Shown one piece after another: positions 1 through 8,929 of a DNA stretch of 64,000 bases (position 1 is the stretch's first letter; each line of letters begins with the position of its first letter). A program made the translations under genes and the position numbers. The notes beneath the pieces are model-generated. The model searched no databases, was not told the DNA's origin, and was given only the letters and a program-made list of their open reading frames with translations. The stretch is from positions 62,001 to 126,000 of the forward strand of contig JBFLWP010000006.1 in the NCBI GenBank assembly GCA_040757595.1, read 5' to 3'. This DNA comes from Nitrospirota bacterium (GTDB lineage: Bacteria > Nitrospirota > Nitrospiria > Nitrospirales > Nitrospiraceae).

Positions 1-1136
1 ACCGGCCGGCCCAGAAGCTTCTCGATCGAGCGGATCTGGTCGCGGTCGTCCGCCGTCACGAAGCTAGTGGCGCGGCCCTCGGTCTTCATCCGCGCCGTCC
101 GGCCGATCCGATGCACGTAGTCCTCCGGGCAGTTGGGCAGGTCGTAGTTGATGACGTGGGCGATGTTCGCCACGTCGATCCCCCGGGCCGCGATGTCCGT
201 GGCCACGAGGATCCGGTACTTCCCGCGCCGGAACCCTTCGAGCGCCGAGCGGCGCTGCGAGAGCCGGCGATCCCCGTGGATCACGGCGACCCGGTGCCCG
301 GACTGCTCCAAAGTCCGCCCCAGCCGGTCGGCCCGGTGCTTCGTCCTGGTGAAGACCAGCACGCTCTCGCCCGGCTCGTTCAGCAGCTTGAGCAGGAGGG
401 GCGTCTTCGCGTCGGGCGTCGTGTGGTGGACCGTCTGCGTCACGCCGGCCGCCGGCGTCGCCGGCTTGCCCACCATGACCCGCACCGGGTTCTTCACGGA
501 GACGCGGGCGAGGGCGCCCAGGTCGGTCGGCATGGTCGCCGAGAAGAGCAGCGTCTGCCGCTCCTCCGGGAGCGCGTCCAGGATCTGGTTGAGTTGGGGG
601 GCGAAGCCCATGTCGAGCATCCGGTCCGCCTCGTCGAGCACCACGGTCGAGAACTGCGCCAGGTTGATGGTGCCGTTCCACATGTGGTCGAGCAGGCGGC
701 CGGGCGTCGCGACGATGATCGGCGGCCGGTGGCGCAGCGCCCGGATCTGGGCCTGCATGTCCTCCCCGCCCACGATCACGGCGGCGAAGATCCGCCGGTG
801 CCGGCCGAGCTTCTCCACGGTCTGCTGGATCTGGATTGCCAGCTCCCTGGTCGGGGCCAGGATCAGCCCGCGCGGGCCATGCCCGTGGGCGTGGAGCGGT
901 TCGCCCGGTTTGCCGGCCAGCCGTTCGATCATCGGGATGACGAAGGCGGCCGTCTTGCCGGTGCCGGTCTGGGCACAGCCGAGCACGTCGCGCCCCTGCA
1001 GGCCGGCCGGGATGGCTTGCGCCTGGATGGGCGTAGGCTCGGCGAAGCCCGCCTCGGCGATGGCCCGCAGCGTGGCTTCGGACAGGCCGAGCGAGTGAAA
1101 GGTGATCGGAGGTGTAGCCGTAGCAGTCGTCTGCAC
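1..1136 (-). CDS. DEAD-box ATP-dependent RNA helicase, RhlE-like (partial)
   Basis: Unwinds RNA duplexes using ATP in the cytoplasm. The reverse-strand translation begins with GTG at 1136, seven bases after AAAGGAG, and reads VQTTATATPPITFHSLGLSE. The Q motif (PTPIQAQAIP), Walker A AQTGTGKT, APTRELA, the DEAD box in LDEADRMLDMGF, LFSATM, and the C-terminal helicase motifs (ARGIDVANI, HRIGRTAR) all follow in order. The gene runs off the left edge just after the second RecA-like domain, so any basic C-terminal tail of RhlE type cannot be judged. A strong promoter lies about 165 bp upstream and the long leader can fold. The family is certain; the RhlE subgroup is a guess from the motif spacing. 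Confidence 0.95.
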   Translation of the reverse strand, partial: MQTTATATPPITFHSLGLSEATLRAIAEAGFAEPTPIQAQAIPAGLQGRDVLGCAQTGTGKTAAFVIPMIERLAGKPGEPLHAHGHGPRGLILAPTRELAIQIQQTVEKLGRHRRIFAAVIVGGEDMQAQIRALRHRPPIIVATPGRLLDHMWNGTINLAQFSTVVLDEADRMLDMGFAPQLNQILDALPEERQTLLFSATMPTDLGALARVSVKNPVRVMVGKPATPAAGVTQTVHHTTPDAKTPLLLKLLNEPGESVLVFTRTKHRADRLGRTLEQSGHRVAVIHGDRRLSQRRSALEGFRRGKYRILVATDIAARGIDVANIAHVINYDLPNCPEDYVHRIGRTARMKTEGRATSFVTADDRDQIRSIEKLLGRP

Positions 1137-1265
1137 AGAAAGACTCCTTTATCGAGGTAATCGCATGAACACTGGGTCAGAGAGCTGAGGGAGGCAGAAT
1201 CGGGAGGGAGTCCGCTCCGAGCAGGAGTCTGATAGCGATGCGATTGTGGGGTCCGGCTTGTAGGG

Positions 1266-1299
1266 CCGTCACGGTCGCCGGACCATTCGACGGTGACGG
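1266..1299 (-). promoter_or_regulatory. 5'-terminal stem-loop in the helicase mRNA leader
   Basis: Arms 1266-1277 and 1288-1299 pair over 12 positions with one mismatch around a 10-base loop. The predicted transcription start is about 1298, so the hairpin would sit at the very 5' end of the helicase mRNA. A second pair of 8-base arms (1238-1245 with 1159-1166) could bring this end next to the ribosome binding site. Confidence 0.4.
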
Positions 1300-1304
1300 A
1301 GCAG

Positions 1305-1333
1305 AGTATACAGGACAATTCCTTAGAAGTCAA
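1305..1333 (-). promoter_or_regulatory. Sigma-70 promoter of the DEAD-box helicase
   Basis: On the minus strand TTGACT (1328-1333), a 17-base spacer and TATACT (1305-1310) make a near-consensus promoter. It overlaps the stop codon of the upstream glycosyltransferase gene and leaves a leader of about 160 bases before the GTG at 1136. Confidence 0.7.
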
Positions 1334-2129
1334 CCGGCGGCTGTTCGCACAGCCCCGCCGGTCGCGGCGGCACCTTGGGGCCCAGCCCTTCCGCGGCCAA
1401 TCTGAGACGATCGGCGGCTCCCTGTCTGGACAGCCGGTGCAGGAGGAGCCGCAGGAGGGTGGCGGCGGCCCGGGTGATCTCGGACCGGCACATCTTGCTG
1501 GCGGCCCGGAGGCGGTCTTCGAACACGATCGGGACCTCCCGCAGCCGAAAGCCCATGAGCTGGCTGAAGTAGGTCATTTCGACCTGGAAGGCGTAGCCGT
1601 TCGAGCGGATGTCGAGGTGGTCCAACGCGGCGAGCAGCTCCCGCCGGTAGCACCGGAATCCGGCGGTCGCGTCCATTACCGTGAGGCCGAGCAGCCGGCG
1701 GGCGATGTGGTTGGCCGTGCGGCTCAGCAGGAGGCGGAACGGGCACCAGTTCTTCACCCCGCCGCCGGCGCTGTAGCGACTCCCGATCACGAGGTCGGCT
1801 TCTCTCGCGGCGTGGAACAGGTCGGGCAGGGACTCGGGACGGTGGGAGAGGTCGGCGTCCATCTCCACGAAGCAGTCGTACGGCTCCTTGAGCAGGAGGC
1901 GGAAGGCCTGCCGGTAGGCGGACCCCAGGCCCAGCTTGCCCGGCCGATGCAGCACGCGCAGACCGGGATGTCCGGCGCGCAGGGACTCGAGCAGCTCGCC
2001 CGTGCCGTCCGGGGAGTTGTCGTCCACGAAGAAGAGATCGGGACGAGCCGGCAGCGCGAGGCAGCGCTCGATCAGCGGGAGCACGTTCGCGCGCTCGTTG
2101 TACGTGGGGATGACGACGACGGTATGCAT
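1323..2129 (-). CDS. Family 2 glycosyltransferase, polyprenol-phosphate mannose synthase-like
   Basis: Probably transfers a sugar from an NDP/GDP-sugar to polyprenyl phosphate at the inner membrane. The start of the GT-A fold VVVIPTYNERANV follows at once after the ATG at 2129, and FVDDNSPDGTGE, the metal-binding EMDADLSHRPE and the acceptor region IGSRYSAGGGVKNW are typical of DPM1-type enzymes. At about 268 residues it is slightly longer than the soluble DPM1 catalytic domain and has no C-terminal membrane segments. An in-frame TTG at 2153 is an alternative start; neither has a convincing ribosome site. It lies 9-33 bp downstream of the GT87 gene and is probably co-transcribed with it, which suggests the lipid-linked sugar made here is the donor for that enzyme. 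Confidence 0.85.
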   Translation of the reverse strand: MHTVVVIPTYNERANVLPLIERCLALPARPDLFFVDDNSPDGTGELLESLRAGHPGLRVLHRPGKLGLGSAYRQAFRLLLKEPYDCFVEMDADLSHRPESLPDLFHAAREADLVIGSRYSAGGGVKNWCPFRLLLSRTANHIARRLLGLTVMDATAGFRCYRRELLAALDHLDIRSNGYAFQVEMTYFSQLMGFRLREVPIVFEDRLRAASKMCRSEITRAAATLLRLLLHRLSRQGAADRLRLAAEGLGPKVPPRPAGLCEQPPVDF

Positions 2130-2162
2130 GGGATGATCGCGCTCGATCTTCAAGCGGGCGGA

Positions 2163-3458
2163 TCATATCACGGCGTGCCGATTTGCGGAGAGGGAAATCG
2201 CGTTTGTGCGCGGCCGGTCGGCGAGGAGGATGGCGAACAGCAGCAGCATCGCCACGGTGAAGGGGTGATAGCTCAGCAACACGGCGAACTTTGGCTTGCC
2301 GAGCAGCTCGTAGTTGAGCAGGTCCACCAGCACGACGTAGGCGCCCAAGGCCGCCCAGGCGGGTCGGCCCAACCCCCCTCCGCTTCGGGCGTCCGCCACG
2401 ATCAGGTAGAGGGCCGGCACGAGCCAGACCAGGTGCTGCACCCACGTGACCGGAGAGAACAGCAGCGCGAGGATCAGCACCAGGCTGCACTCCTTCGGCC
2501 AGGCCGGATCGCCAGGCCCTCCGTAGGGACGGCGCGCGTGCCAGCCCAGCAGGGCCAACAGCCCCGCCATGGCGACCGTCGCCGCCGTCTTGGCCGCGGG
2601 AAGGGAAAGATCCAGCATCGGGACGTAAGCCGGGTCGTCGCGACGGAGCGGGTGGTCTTCCGGCAGGATCGTCAGGTATCGCGTCAGCGCCAGCCGGAGC
2701 GACTGGTTTCTGACGCGCTGCTCGTTCTCGACGGTCACCGGCCTGTCACGCCCCACGAACGAGCCGGCCGCGACCTCGATCCATTCCTTCTGATGGCTCC
2801 ACCAGCTCCCCGCTCCCATCCAGACCATGGGCAGCGCGATCCAGAACAGGGCGGCCGCGGCCGTCAGGCCGGCGAGCCGCCACTGACGCTTCCAGAGAAA
2901 CAAGGGCAGGAAGAGCGCGGGGGTGACTTTGAGCGCCGTGGCCAGGCCGAACCACAGCGCCCCCGTCCCTTCGCGTCCGCGCCAGACCGCATAGATGCCG
3001 CCGGTCAACATGGCCAGCAGGATCAGGTGGGGGCCTCCGTCGTCCAGGTCCTGGAGGATGAACGGGAAGGCCAGCAACACCGTCAGCGCCGCGAGCGTGA
3101 AGCCCTCCCGTCCGGCCGCTTCCAGCCTGGCCCGGACCATCCGATGCAGCAGCGCGAACGTGAGACACAAGGCGGCGACGGCGATCGCGTACCGGAGGGC
3201 CATGCCGGTCGCCCGGTCGAACCACGCGAGCGGGGCGAAGTACATGGCCGCGGCCGGCATGTAGGGGTGGCAATAGCCGCCGGCATACAGGTACTCGCCG
3301 GTGAGAAACCGTCGCCCGACCTCTCGGTGCACGTCGAAATCCCGGAAGCGGGCCACGCGCAGGAAGGCGATCACGTACCCGTAGACGGCGGCGCCGATCA
3401 GACATGCGACGGGCAGCCATCGCTGCACCCAGGGCCGTGACAGAAAACGATCCAGCAT
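2163..3458 (-). CDS. Family 87 (DUF2029) integral membrane glycosyltransferase
   Basis: A 431-residue protein with about ten hydrophobic segments, matching the GT87/DUF2029 mannosyltransferase family that uses polyprenyl-phosphate sugars on the periplasmic face. Family-like features are the first loop with FRDFDVHREVGRRFLTGEYLYAGG followed by HPYMPAAAMYFAPLAW, the SLVLILALLFSPVTWVQHLVWLVPAL segment near the C terminus and many aromatic residues. The ATG start has a signal-anchor right after it. Its own promoter lies at 3506-3534, and the polyprenol-phosphate glycosyltransferase follows directly, so the two likely act as donor maker and user. The acceptor is unknown. Confidence 0.75.
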   Translation of the reverse strand: MLDRFLSRPWVQRWLPVACLIGAAVYGYVIAFLRVARFRDFDVHREVGRRFLTGEYLYAGGYCHPYMPAAAMYFAPLAWFDRATGMALRYAIAVAALCLTFALLHRMVRARLEAAGREGFTLAALTVLLAFPFILQDLDDGGPHLILLAMLTGGIYAVWRGREGTGALWFGLATALKVTPALFLPLFLWKRQWRLAGLTAAAALFWIALPMVWMGAGSWWSHQKEWIEVAAGSFVGRDRPVTVENEQRVRNQSLRLALTRYLTILPEDHPLRRDDPAYVPMLDLSLPAAKTAATVAMAGLLALLGWHARRPYGGPGDPAWPKECSLVLILALLFSPVTWVQHLVWLVPALYLIVADARSGGGLGRPAWAALGAYVVLVDLLNYELLGKPKFAVLLSYHPFTVAMLLLFAILLADRPRTNAISLSANRHAVI

Positions 3459-3505
3459 CGTGCGCGATGGATCTAACGGGGATTGGAACGGGCAGGATCG
3501 GAATC

Positions 3506-3534
3506 AGTATACGGAGTCGGCCCGTGGGACACAA
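3506..3534 (-). promoter_or_regulatory. Promoter of the GT87-GT2 gene pair
   Basis: Minus-strand TTGTGT (3529-3534), 17-base spacer, TATACT (3506-3511), about 40 bp ahead of the ATG at 3458. Confidence 0.6.
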
Positions 3535-3580
3535 GGGCGATACGGGTTCAACGCCGCAAACGGCCTCGCCCGATTCTCGC

Positions 3581-4186
3581 CTAGGACTTGCCCCAGAGCT
3601 CTTCCAGCCGCTGGGCTCGGCCGCAGTTGTGCTTGTAGAACTTGTAGCGGATCGGATTCTTCTTGTAGAAGTCCTGGTGGTACTCCTCGGCCTGGTAGAA
3701 CGGCGAGGCCGGGACGATCTGCGTGACGACCGGCTCCTTGAACGGCTTGGTCTGCTCGACCTTCCGCTTGGACTCCTCCGCCAGCCGTTTCTGCTCCTCG
3801 TCGTGGTAGAAGACCGCCGAGCGGTACTGGTTCCCCCGGTCGCAGAACTGCCGGTCCGGCGTGGTCGGATCGATGTTCCGCCAGAAGACGTCCAGGAGCC
3901 TGGCGTAGCCGATCTTAGCCGGGTCGTAGAGCACCTCGACCGACTCGGCGTGTCCCGTCCCGCCGGCCGACACCTCCTCGTACTTCGGATGGGCCACCCG
4001 GCCGCCCGTGTAGCCGGACGTGACCGAGACGACCCCCTCGACCTTCTCGAACGCTTCTTCCATGCACCAGAAACAGCCGCCGGCGAAGGTGGCCTTGGCC
4101 GGCTTGCCGCTCTCCGCGGCCAGGCCGGCTCCGGCGGCAAGCAGCAGCGCGAGGCAGAGCCCTGTGAACGAACCGGTGGTCTTCAT
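3581..4186 (-). CDS. msrA: Peptide methionine-S-sulfoxide reductase MsrA, exported
   Basis: Reduces the S-form of methionine sulfoxide in proteins. The catalytic motif GGCFWCMEEAFEKVEGV has its nucleophile at Cys38, and GYTGG, GGTGHAESVEVLYDP and QYRSAVFYH follow as expected for MsrA. A C-terminal Cys in FYKHNCGRAQ (about residue 188) may be the resolving Cys. Residues 1-24 form a signal peptide (hydrophobic core then AAGAGLAAE), so it should act in the periplasm. It is 201 residues long, with a GGAGGG ribosome site before the ATG at 4186. The neighbours are unrelated and it appears to be a single-gene unit. Confidence 0.95.
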   Translation of the reverse strand: MKTTGSFTGLCLALLLAAGAGLAAESGKPAKATFAGGCFWCMEEAFEKVEGVVSVTSGYTGGRVAHPKYEEVSAGGTGHAESVEVLYDPAKIGYARLLDVFWRNIDPTTPDRQFCDRGNQYRSAVFYHDEEQKRLAEESKRKVEQTKPFKEPVVTQIVPASPFYQAEEYHQDFYKKNPIRYKFYKHNCGRAQRLEELWGKS

Positions 4187-4254
4187 GGCGTGATCCCTCC
4201 CTGCTCGTGAGTCGCAGATCGGGCTGGACCCTTACAGGAAGGCGTGAGGGCGGC

Positions 4255-6981
4255 TTACTTGCCGTGGCACTTTTTGTATTTCTTGCCGGAACCGCAGGGG
4301 CAGGGGTCGTTGCGGCCGATCTTCTCGCCGGTCCGGTGGACGGTCTGCGGGGCGGCCGGCTCTTCGCCGCGGTTGAGCACGAGCCGGGGCGGGGCGGCGG
4401 GGCGGGCGATCTCCACGGCCGGCCGCTCGGCCCTGACGGGCTGCACGCGGAAGAGCCGTTCCAGCGCGTCCGCCTGGATCCGCTGCATCATGGCCGAGAA
4501 CATGTCGAAGCCTTCCCGCTTGTACTCGAGCAGCGGGTCCTTCTGGCCGTAGCCGCGCAGGCCGATGCCGTCCCGGAGCTGGTCCATGGCCAGCAGGTGA
4601 TCCTTCCAGTGGTGGTCAATCACCTGGAGGAGCAGCATTTTCTCGAGGTAGCGCAGCAGCTCCGTCCCGAGGGCCTGCTCCTTCTGCTGGTAGGCGCGCC
4701 GGACCCGGTCGAGCAGCTCCTCGCGCAGGGCGTCCCGGCCCAGGCTCTTCAAGTCCGCGACCTCGCCGTTCCCGGCCGCCTCCGCGGGCCGGTTCAGGTC
4801 GATCGCGAACTGGGCGTGGACCGCCTCGGTGAGGCCGGCGAAGTCCCACTCCTCCGGATACTGCTCCTCGGGACAGTAGACGTTCACCATCGAGTCCACG
4901 ACCTCGGCCATCATGTCGCGGACCTCCTCGCTGAGGTCGTCGCCCGTGAGGATCATGCGCCGGTGCTGGTAGATCACCTCGCGCTGCTTGTTCATCACGT
5001 CGTCGTATTCGAGGAGCTGCTTGCGGATCTCGAAGTTGTGGGCCTCGACCTTCGTCTGGGCGTTGGCGATCGCGCGGGTGACCATCCGGTGCTCGATCGG
5101 CACGCCCTCCTCCATGCCCAGCTTGAGCATGAGGTTGGAGATGCGCTCGGAGGCGAAGATGCGGAGCAGGTCGTCCTCCAGCGAGAGGTAGAAGCGCGAG
5201 GAGCCGGGGTCGCCCTGCCGGCCCGCCCGGCCGCGGAGCTGGTTGTCGATGCGGCGGCTCTCGTGCCGCTCGGTGCCGAGGATGTGCAGTCCCCCCAGCG
5301 CGACGACATCCTGCTTGTCCCTCTCGCAGTCGGCCTTGATCTCCTCGAAGGCCTTCCGCTTCTGCTCCTCGGTCAGCTTGCCTTCCTCGTCCTGGTAGAG
5401 GATACGCTTGAAGAGGAAGTCCGGGTTGCCGCCGAGCAGGATGTCGGTGCCGCGACCGGCCATGTTCGTGGCGATCGTGACCGCGCCCTTGCGCCCGGCC
5501 TGGGCGATGATCTCCGCCTCCTTCTCGTGGTACTTGGCGTTGAGCACGTTGTGCCTGATGCCGTGCCGCTTGAGGTGGCCGGCCAGGCGCTCCGACTTCT
5601 CGATCGAGATCGTGCCGACCAGCACCGGCTGGCCCCGCTCGTGGCAGTCCTTGATCTCCTCGACGATCGCCTCGAACTTCTCCTTCTCGGTCCGGTACAC
5701 GACGTCCGCGTAGTCCGTGCGGATCATCGCGCGGTTGGTCGGGATCACGTTCACGTCGAGGTTGTAGATCTTCGCGAATTCGCCCGCCTCCGTGTCCGCG
5801 GTGCCGGTCATGCCGGCCAGCTTGGCGTACATGCGGAAGTAGTTCTGGAACGTGATCGAGGCGAGGGTCTGGTTTTCGTTGGCGATCTTGACCCCTTCCT
5901 TGGCTTCCACGGCCTGGTGCAGGCCGTCGCTCCACCGGCGGCCCGGCATGAGGCGGCCGGTGAACTCGTCCACGATGATGACTTCGCCGTCCTTCACGAC
6001 GTAGTCCACGTCGCGCTTGTAGAGCGCGTGGGCCTGCAGGGCCTTGATCACGTGGTGGACCAGGTCCAGGTGGGCGAGGTCGTAGAGGTTGTCCACGCCC
6101 AGGAGCTTCTCGACCCGGGCGTTGCCTTCGTCGGTCAGCGCGGCGGTCTTGGTCTTCTCCTCGATCGTGTAGTCCCGCTCGAGCTTGAGCTGCGGGATGA
6201 TCGCGTTGATCCGGTAATAGAGGTCGGTGTTCTCCTCCGTGGGGCCGGAGATGATCAGCGGCGTGCGGGCCTCGTCGATCAGGATGCTGTCCACCTCGTC
6301 CACGATCGCGTAGTTCAGCTCCCGCTGCACGCACTGGCCGATGTCGGTGACGATCAGGTTGTCGCGCAGGTAGTCGAACCCGAACTCGTTGTTGGTTCCG
6401 TAGGTGATGTCCGCCCGGTAGGCCTCCGGCCTCGTGCAGGGGCGCAGGTGCTGGAGCCGCTTGTCCGGGGCGTCGTAGGCCGGGTCGAAAAAGAAGGAGG
6501 CGTCGTGCTGGATCACGCCGACCGAGAGGCCCAGCGCGTGGTAGAGCGGGCCCATCCACTGGGCGTCGCGCTTGGCCAGGTAGTCGTTGACCGTGACCAG
6601 GTGCACGCCCTTGCCCGTGAGCGCGTTCAGGTAGAGCGGGAGCGTGGCGACGAGGGTCTTGCCCTCGCCGGTCTTCATCTCGGAGATCTTGCCCTGGTGG
6701 AGGACCATGCCGCCCAGGAGCTGCACGTCGAAGTGCCGCATCGCGAGGCGGCGCTTGGACATCTCCCGGCAGACGGCGAAGGCCTCCGGCAGCAGGTCGT
6801 CCAGCGCCTGGCCGTCCGCCAGCCGCTTCTTGAACTCCTCGGTCTTGTCCCGGAGAGCCTGATCGGACAAGGGGGCGAGGGATGTCTCCAGGCCGTTGAT
6901 CTGGGCGACGATCGGCCGCAGCCGGTTGATTTCCCGGTCGTTCTTGCTGCCGAAGAGGGCGTTGAGCAGGCGAACCAGCAT
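4255..6981 (-). CDS. secA: Protein translocase ATPase SecA
   Basis: The motor that pushes preproteins through SecYEG. The 908-residue chain shows Walker A MKTGEGKT at 102-109, the DEVD box at 228-231 in [19 protein letters not shown], the preprotein cross-linking domain, [15 protein letters not shown] and [15 protein letters not shown] in the second nucleotide domain, the helical scaffold region and a complete C-terminal zinc motif [15 protein letters not shown] used for SecB and lipid contact. Length and domain order are normal. It stands alone, with a divergent TPR gene upstream and a promoter at 7028-7055. Confidence 0.99.
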   Translation of the reverse strand: MLVRLLNALFGSKNDREINRLRPIVAQINGLETSLAPLSDQALRDKTEEFKKRLADGQALDDLLPEAFAVCREMSKRRLAMRHFDVQLLGGMVLHQGKISEMKTGEGKTLVATLPLYLNALTGKGVHLVTVNDYLAKRDAQWMGPLYHALGLSVGVIQHDASFFFDPAYDAPDKRLQHLRPCTRPEAYRADITYGTNNEFGFDYLRDNLIVTDIGQCVQRELNYAIVDEVDSILIDEARTPLIISGPTEENTDLYYRINAIIPQLKLERDYTIEEKTKTAALTDEGNARVEKLLGVDNLYDLAHLDLVHHVIKALQAHALYKRDVDYVVKDGEVIIVDEFTGRLMPGRRWSDGLHQAVEAKEGVKIANENQTLASITFQNYFRMYAKLAGMTGTADTEAGEFAKIYNLDVNVIPTNRAMIRTDYADVVYRTEKEKFEAIVEEIKDCHERGQPVLVGTISIEKSERLAGHLKRHGIRHNVLNAKYHEKEAEIIAQAGRKGAVTIATNMAGRGTDILLGGNPDFLFKRILYQDEEGKLTEEQKRKAFEEIKADCERDKQDVVALGGLHILGTERHESRRIDNQLRGRAGRQGDPGSSRFYLSLEDDLLRIFASERISNLMLKLGMEEGVPIEHRMVTRAIANAQTKVEAHNFEIRKQLLEYDDVMNKQREVIYQHRRMILTGDDLSEEVRDMMAEVVDSMVNVYCPEEQYPEEWDFAGLTEAVHAQFAIDLNRPAEAAGNGEVADLKSLGRDALREELLDRVRRAYQQKEQALGTELLRYLEKMLLLQVIDHHWKDHLLAMDQLRDGIGLRGYGQKDPLLEYKREGFDMFSAMMQRIQADALERLFRVQPVRAERPAVEIARPAAPPRLVLNRGEEPAAPQTVHRTGEKIGRNDPCPCGSGKKYKKCHGK

Positions 6982-7027
6982 CAGCTAACCTGTTCTGACT
7001 ACAGACGGATTTGTCCGACCATCCGGC

Positions 7028-7055
7028 AGTATACAGGAATTCCCACGCGAAGCAA
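7028..7055 (-). promoter_or_regulatory. secA promoter
   Basis: Minus-strand TTGCTT (7050-7055), 16-base spacer, TATACT (7028-7033), about 47 bp ahead of the secA ATG. Confidence 0.6.
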
Positions 7056-7084
7056 AATCGGCAAAGGCCCTCCTGCACCGCTCA

Positions 7085-7114
7085 TTGATTTCGCCCGTCG
7101 CTCCGTCTTATAGT
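7085..7114 (+). promoter_or_regulatory. Promoter of the TPR gene, divergent from secA
   Basis: TTGATT (7085-7090), 18-base spacer, TATAGT (7109-7114), 25 bases before the ATG at 7139. Confidence 0.45.
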
Positions 7115-7138
7115 CCGGCGCAGGAGCGTCGCCGCGGG

Positions 7139-8221
7139 ATGGCCGGGGAGCCACGGATTCGGAGATCAAGAGGAGGATTCGCCGCACTGGCGGTCTCGGC
7201 GCTCGTCGCGCTGGCTCAGCCGCCAGCCGCCGCCGGCCAGCCGGCCCAGGCTGACGCGGGCAAGCGGCAGGTGGAGCAGGGCGCGAAGCTCTACCGGGAC
7301 GGGAACTACGACGGAGCCCTCTCGACGCTCAAGAAGGCCGTCGAGCTCCAGCCCCGTTCGGCCGAGGCCCATTACTTCCTCGGGCTCGTGTATTTCAACG
7401 GCAAGCGCCAGCCGGCGCAGGCCGTGGAAGAGATCAAGAAGGCCATCCAGTTCAAGCCCGACTATGCGTCGGCCTACTACGATCTGGGTCTCATCTATCA
7501 GGCGCAGGGCAAGCGCACGGACGCCGAGCAATCGCTGAAGCGGGCGATCGAGCTGGCGCCGCGCAACGAAGAAGTGCGCTTGGCCCTGGCCCGGCTCTAC
7601 GAGCGCAACCGCGACACCGACTTGGCGATCCGGGCCTATCAGGACCTGCTGGCCCTCAAACAAGACCACACCGGCGCCCTGTACAGCCTGGGCTACCTCT
7701 ACGAGAGCCTCGGCGACCACGACCGGGCCAGCGAGATGCTGGTGCGGCTGACACGCGCCGATCCGGGCCATCCGGACGGCTGGTACCTCCTGGGACGGAT
7801 CGCGGAGAAGGAAAACCAGTTGGCCGAGGCCGCCGACTACTACAGGCAGGCCGTCGCAGCCAAGCCGGACCTGGTGGACGCTCACTACAACCTGGGCTTC
7901 ATCTACCGGAGCCTGGACCGGAAACAGGAGGCGGCCAAGCAGTTCCTGGAGGTGATCCGGTTGAGACCCGAGTACGCCGAGGCCCACATGAACCTCGGCG
8001 TCGTCTACACGGGGCTCAACCAGTTGGACGACGCGGAGCACGAGTACGACGTCGCCGTCAATTTGAAGCCGGGGCTGGCGGAGGCCCACTACAACTTCGG
8101 CGTGTTCTACGAACTGCACAAGAAGGACGTGGGCAAGGCCCTGGTCCATTACCGCAAGTACTTGGAATTGGGCGGGACGGACGAGCGGGTGGAGCGGATC
8201 GTCGGGCAATCGAAAAAATGA
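7139..8221 (+). CDS. Exported TPR-repeat protein
   Basis: A 360-residue protein with an N-terminal signal sequence (Arg-rich start, then AALAVSALVALAQPPAAAGQ) and about nine 34-residue tetratricopeptide repeats covering the rest, for example EAHYFLGLVYFNGKRQPAQA and DAHYNLGFIYRSLDRKQEAA. TPR solenoids are protein-binding scaffolds, so a role in assembling a periplasmic complex is likely, but no partner can be named. ATG 7139 is preferred to the in-frame TTG at 7085 because that codon lies inside the predicted promoter. A similar TPR protein is encoded at 40725-41897. Confidence 0.8.
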   Translation: MAGEPRIRRSRGGFAALAVSALVALAQPPAAAGQPAQADAGKRQVEQGAKLYRDGNYDGALSTLKKAVELQPRSAEAHYFLGLVYFNGKRQPAQAVEEIKKAIQFKPDYASAYYDLGLIYQAQGKRTDAEQSLKRAIELAPRNEEVRLALARLYERNRDTDLAIRAYQDLLALKQDHTGALYSLGYLYESLGDHDRASEMLVRLTRADPGHPDGWYLLGRIAEKENQLAEAADYYRQAVAAKPDLVDAHYNLGFIYRSLDRKQEAAKQFLEVIRLRPEYAEAHMNLGVVYTGLNQLDDAEHEYDVAVNLKPGLAEAHYNFGVFYELHKKDVGKALVHYRKYLELGGTDERVERIVGQSKK

Positions 8222-8412
8222 GGCGGGCTCGTTCCGGTCTTGGCGCTGGGGAAAATCGCGACGTTCCTGTCCAAGTCCCTGGACAACTTTCGGGACATGC
8301 CGGCAAGGTTACTGGGGCGGAAAGACGGCGCGGCGCCAGCGGAACCTCGCGTCTCCACTGGGGAGGGGAGTTCGACTCGTCTTCCGCTGGGTCAGGGCAT
8401 GCCGCTTGCTGC

Positions 8413-8441
8413 TTGACGCGGCGGTGAAGCCCGGCTACCAT
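8413..8441 (+). promoter_or_regulatory. Promoter at the left end of the His-rich/TlpA/TonB island
   Basis: TTGACG (8413-8418), 17-base spacer, TACCAT (8436-8441), 24 bases before the first His-rich gene. It is the best promoter in the 8222-8465 gap, which otherwise holds no recognisable gene. Confidence 0.4.
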
Positions 8442-8465
8442 ACCGCCTCGCAGTTGGCGCCGGTC

Positions 8466-8777
8466 ATGATGCATCGGATGATCTTGCGGAAATCTCTCAC
8501 AATCGGCCTCGTCTCGGTGCTCTTGCTTCTGGCCGGGACGATGTATGCCCGGGCCGTGGCGCATGAGGCTCACCATGCGCACCATCAGGCCCGCACGCAC
8601 GCGACGGCCTTGTGCGCCTGGATGTGCACGGCCGGGACCGGGCTCGACGCGCACGAGGTGATTCTCGCTCCCGCTCCCCGCCCGCTCGTCGCGCTCTCTC
8701 TGCCGTTCTCCGACGATCCCGTCAGCGTCACCGGCTCGACCTCCCTCTCCCGCGCCCCTCCGTCCCTCTTCGCGTAG
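8466..8777 (+). CDS. Small His-rich C-x-W-x-C membrane protein, copy 1
   Basis: I do not recognise this family. The 103-residue protein has one N-terminal membrane or signal segment (residues 9-28), then a His cluster (HEAHHAHHQ at 33-41, His45), then CAWMC at 50-54, and a Pro-rich tail ending SRAPPSLFA. Three more copies occur at 9481, 14038 and 17369 with the same order: membrane helix, His cluster, H-[AS]-x-x-[FL]-C-x-W-x-C-x-A, and a C-terminal R-[AG]-P-P. Spaced His and Cys residues suggest metal binding on the periplasmic side. A TlpA-type thioredoxin follows 152 bp later. The start is uncertain among ATGs at 8466, 8469 and 8478. Confidence 0.7.
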   Translation: MMHRMILRKSLTIGLVSVLLLLAGTMYARAVAHEAHHAHHQARTHATALCAWMCTAGTGLDAHEVILAPAPRPLVALSLPFSDDPVSVTGSTSLSRAPPSLFA

Positions 8778-8929
8778 CCGTTCCGTTTTGAGCTGAGATC
8801 CGGAAGTCGGGCTTGGCCCTTGCCGATCGGCGCAGAGGCTCGCCTCCCCGGCGTTTCCGGTCCGCATCCGTAGCTCCCCGGCTCTCCCGTCCTGGGCGGC
8901 CTGGGAGCTCGCAGCTAAGGAGAGACACC

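Noticed and set aside
1293-3440. 715-codon open frame opposite the two glycosyltransferase genes
   Set aside because: Antisense shadow; Gln/Arg/Gly-rich with no motif, whereas the minus strand has clear GT2 and GT87 features.
4207-7113. 968-codon open frame on the plus strand opposite secA
   Set aside because: It is an antisense shadow of the GC-rich secA gene; low-complexity His/Val/Leu composition and no family match.
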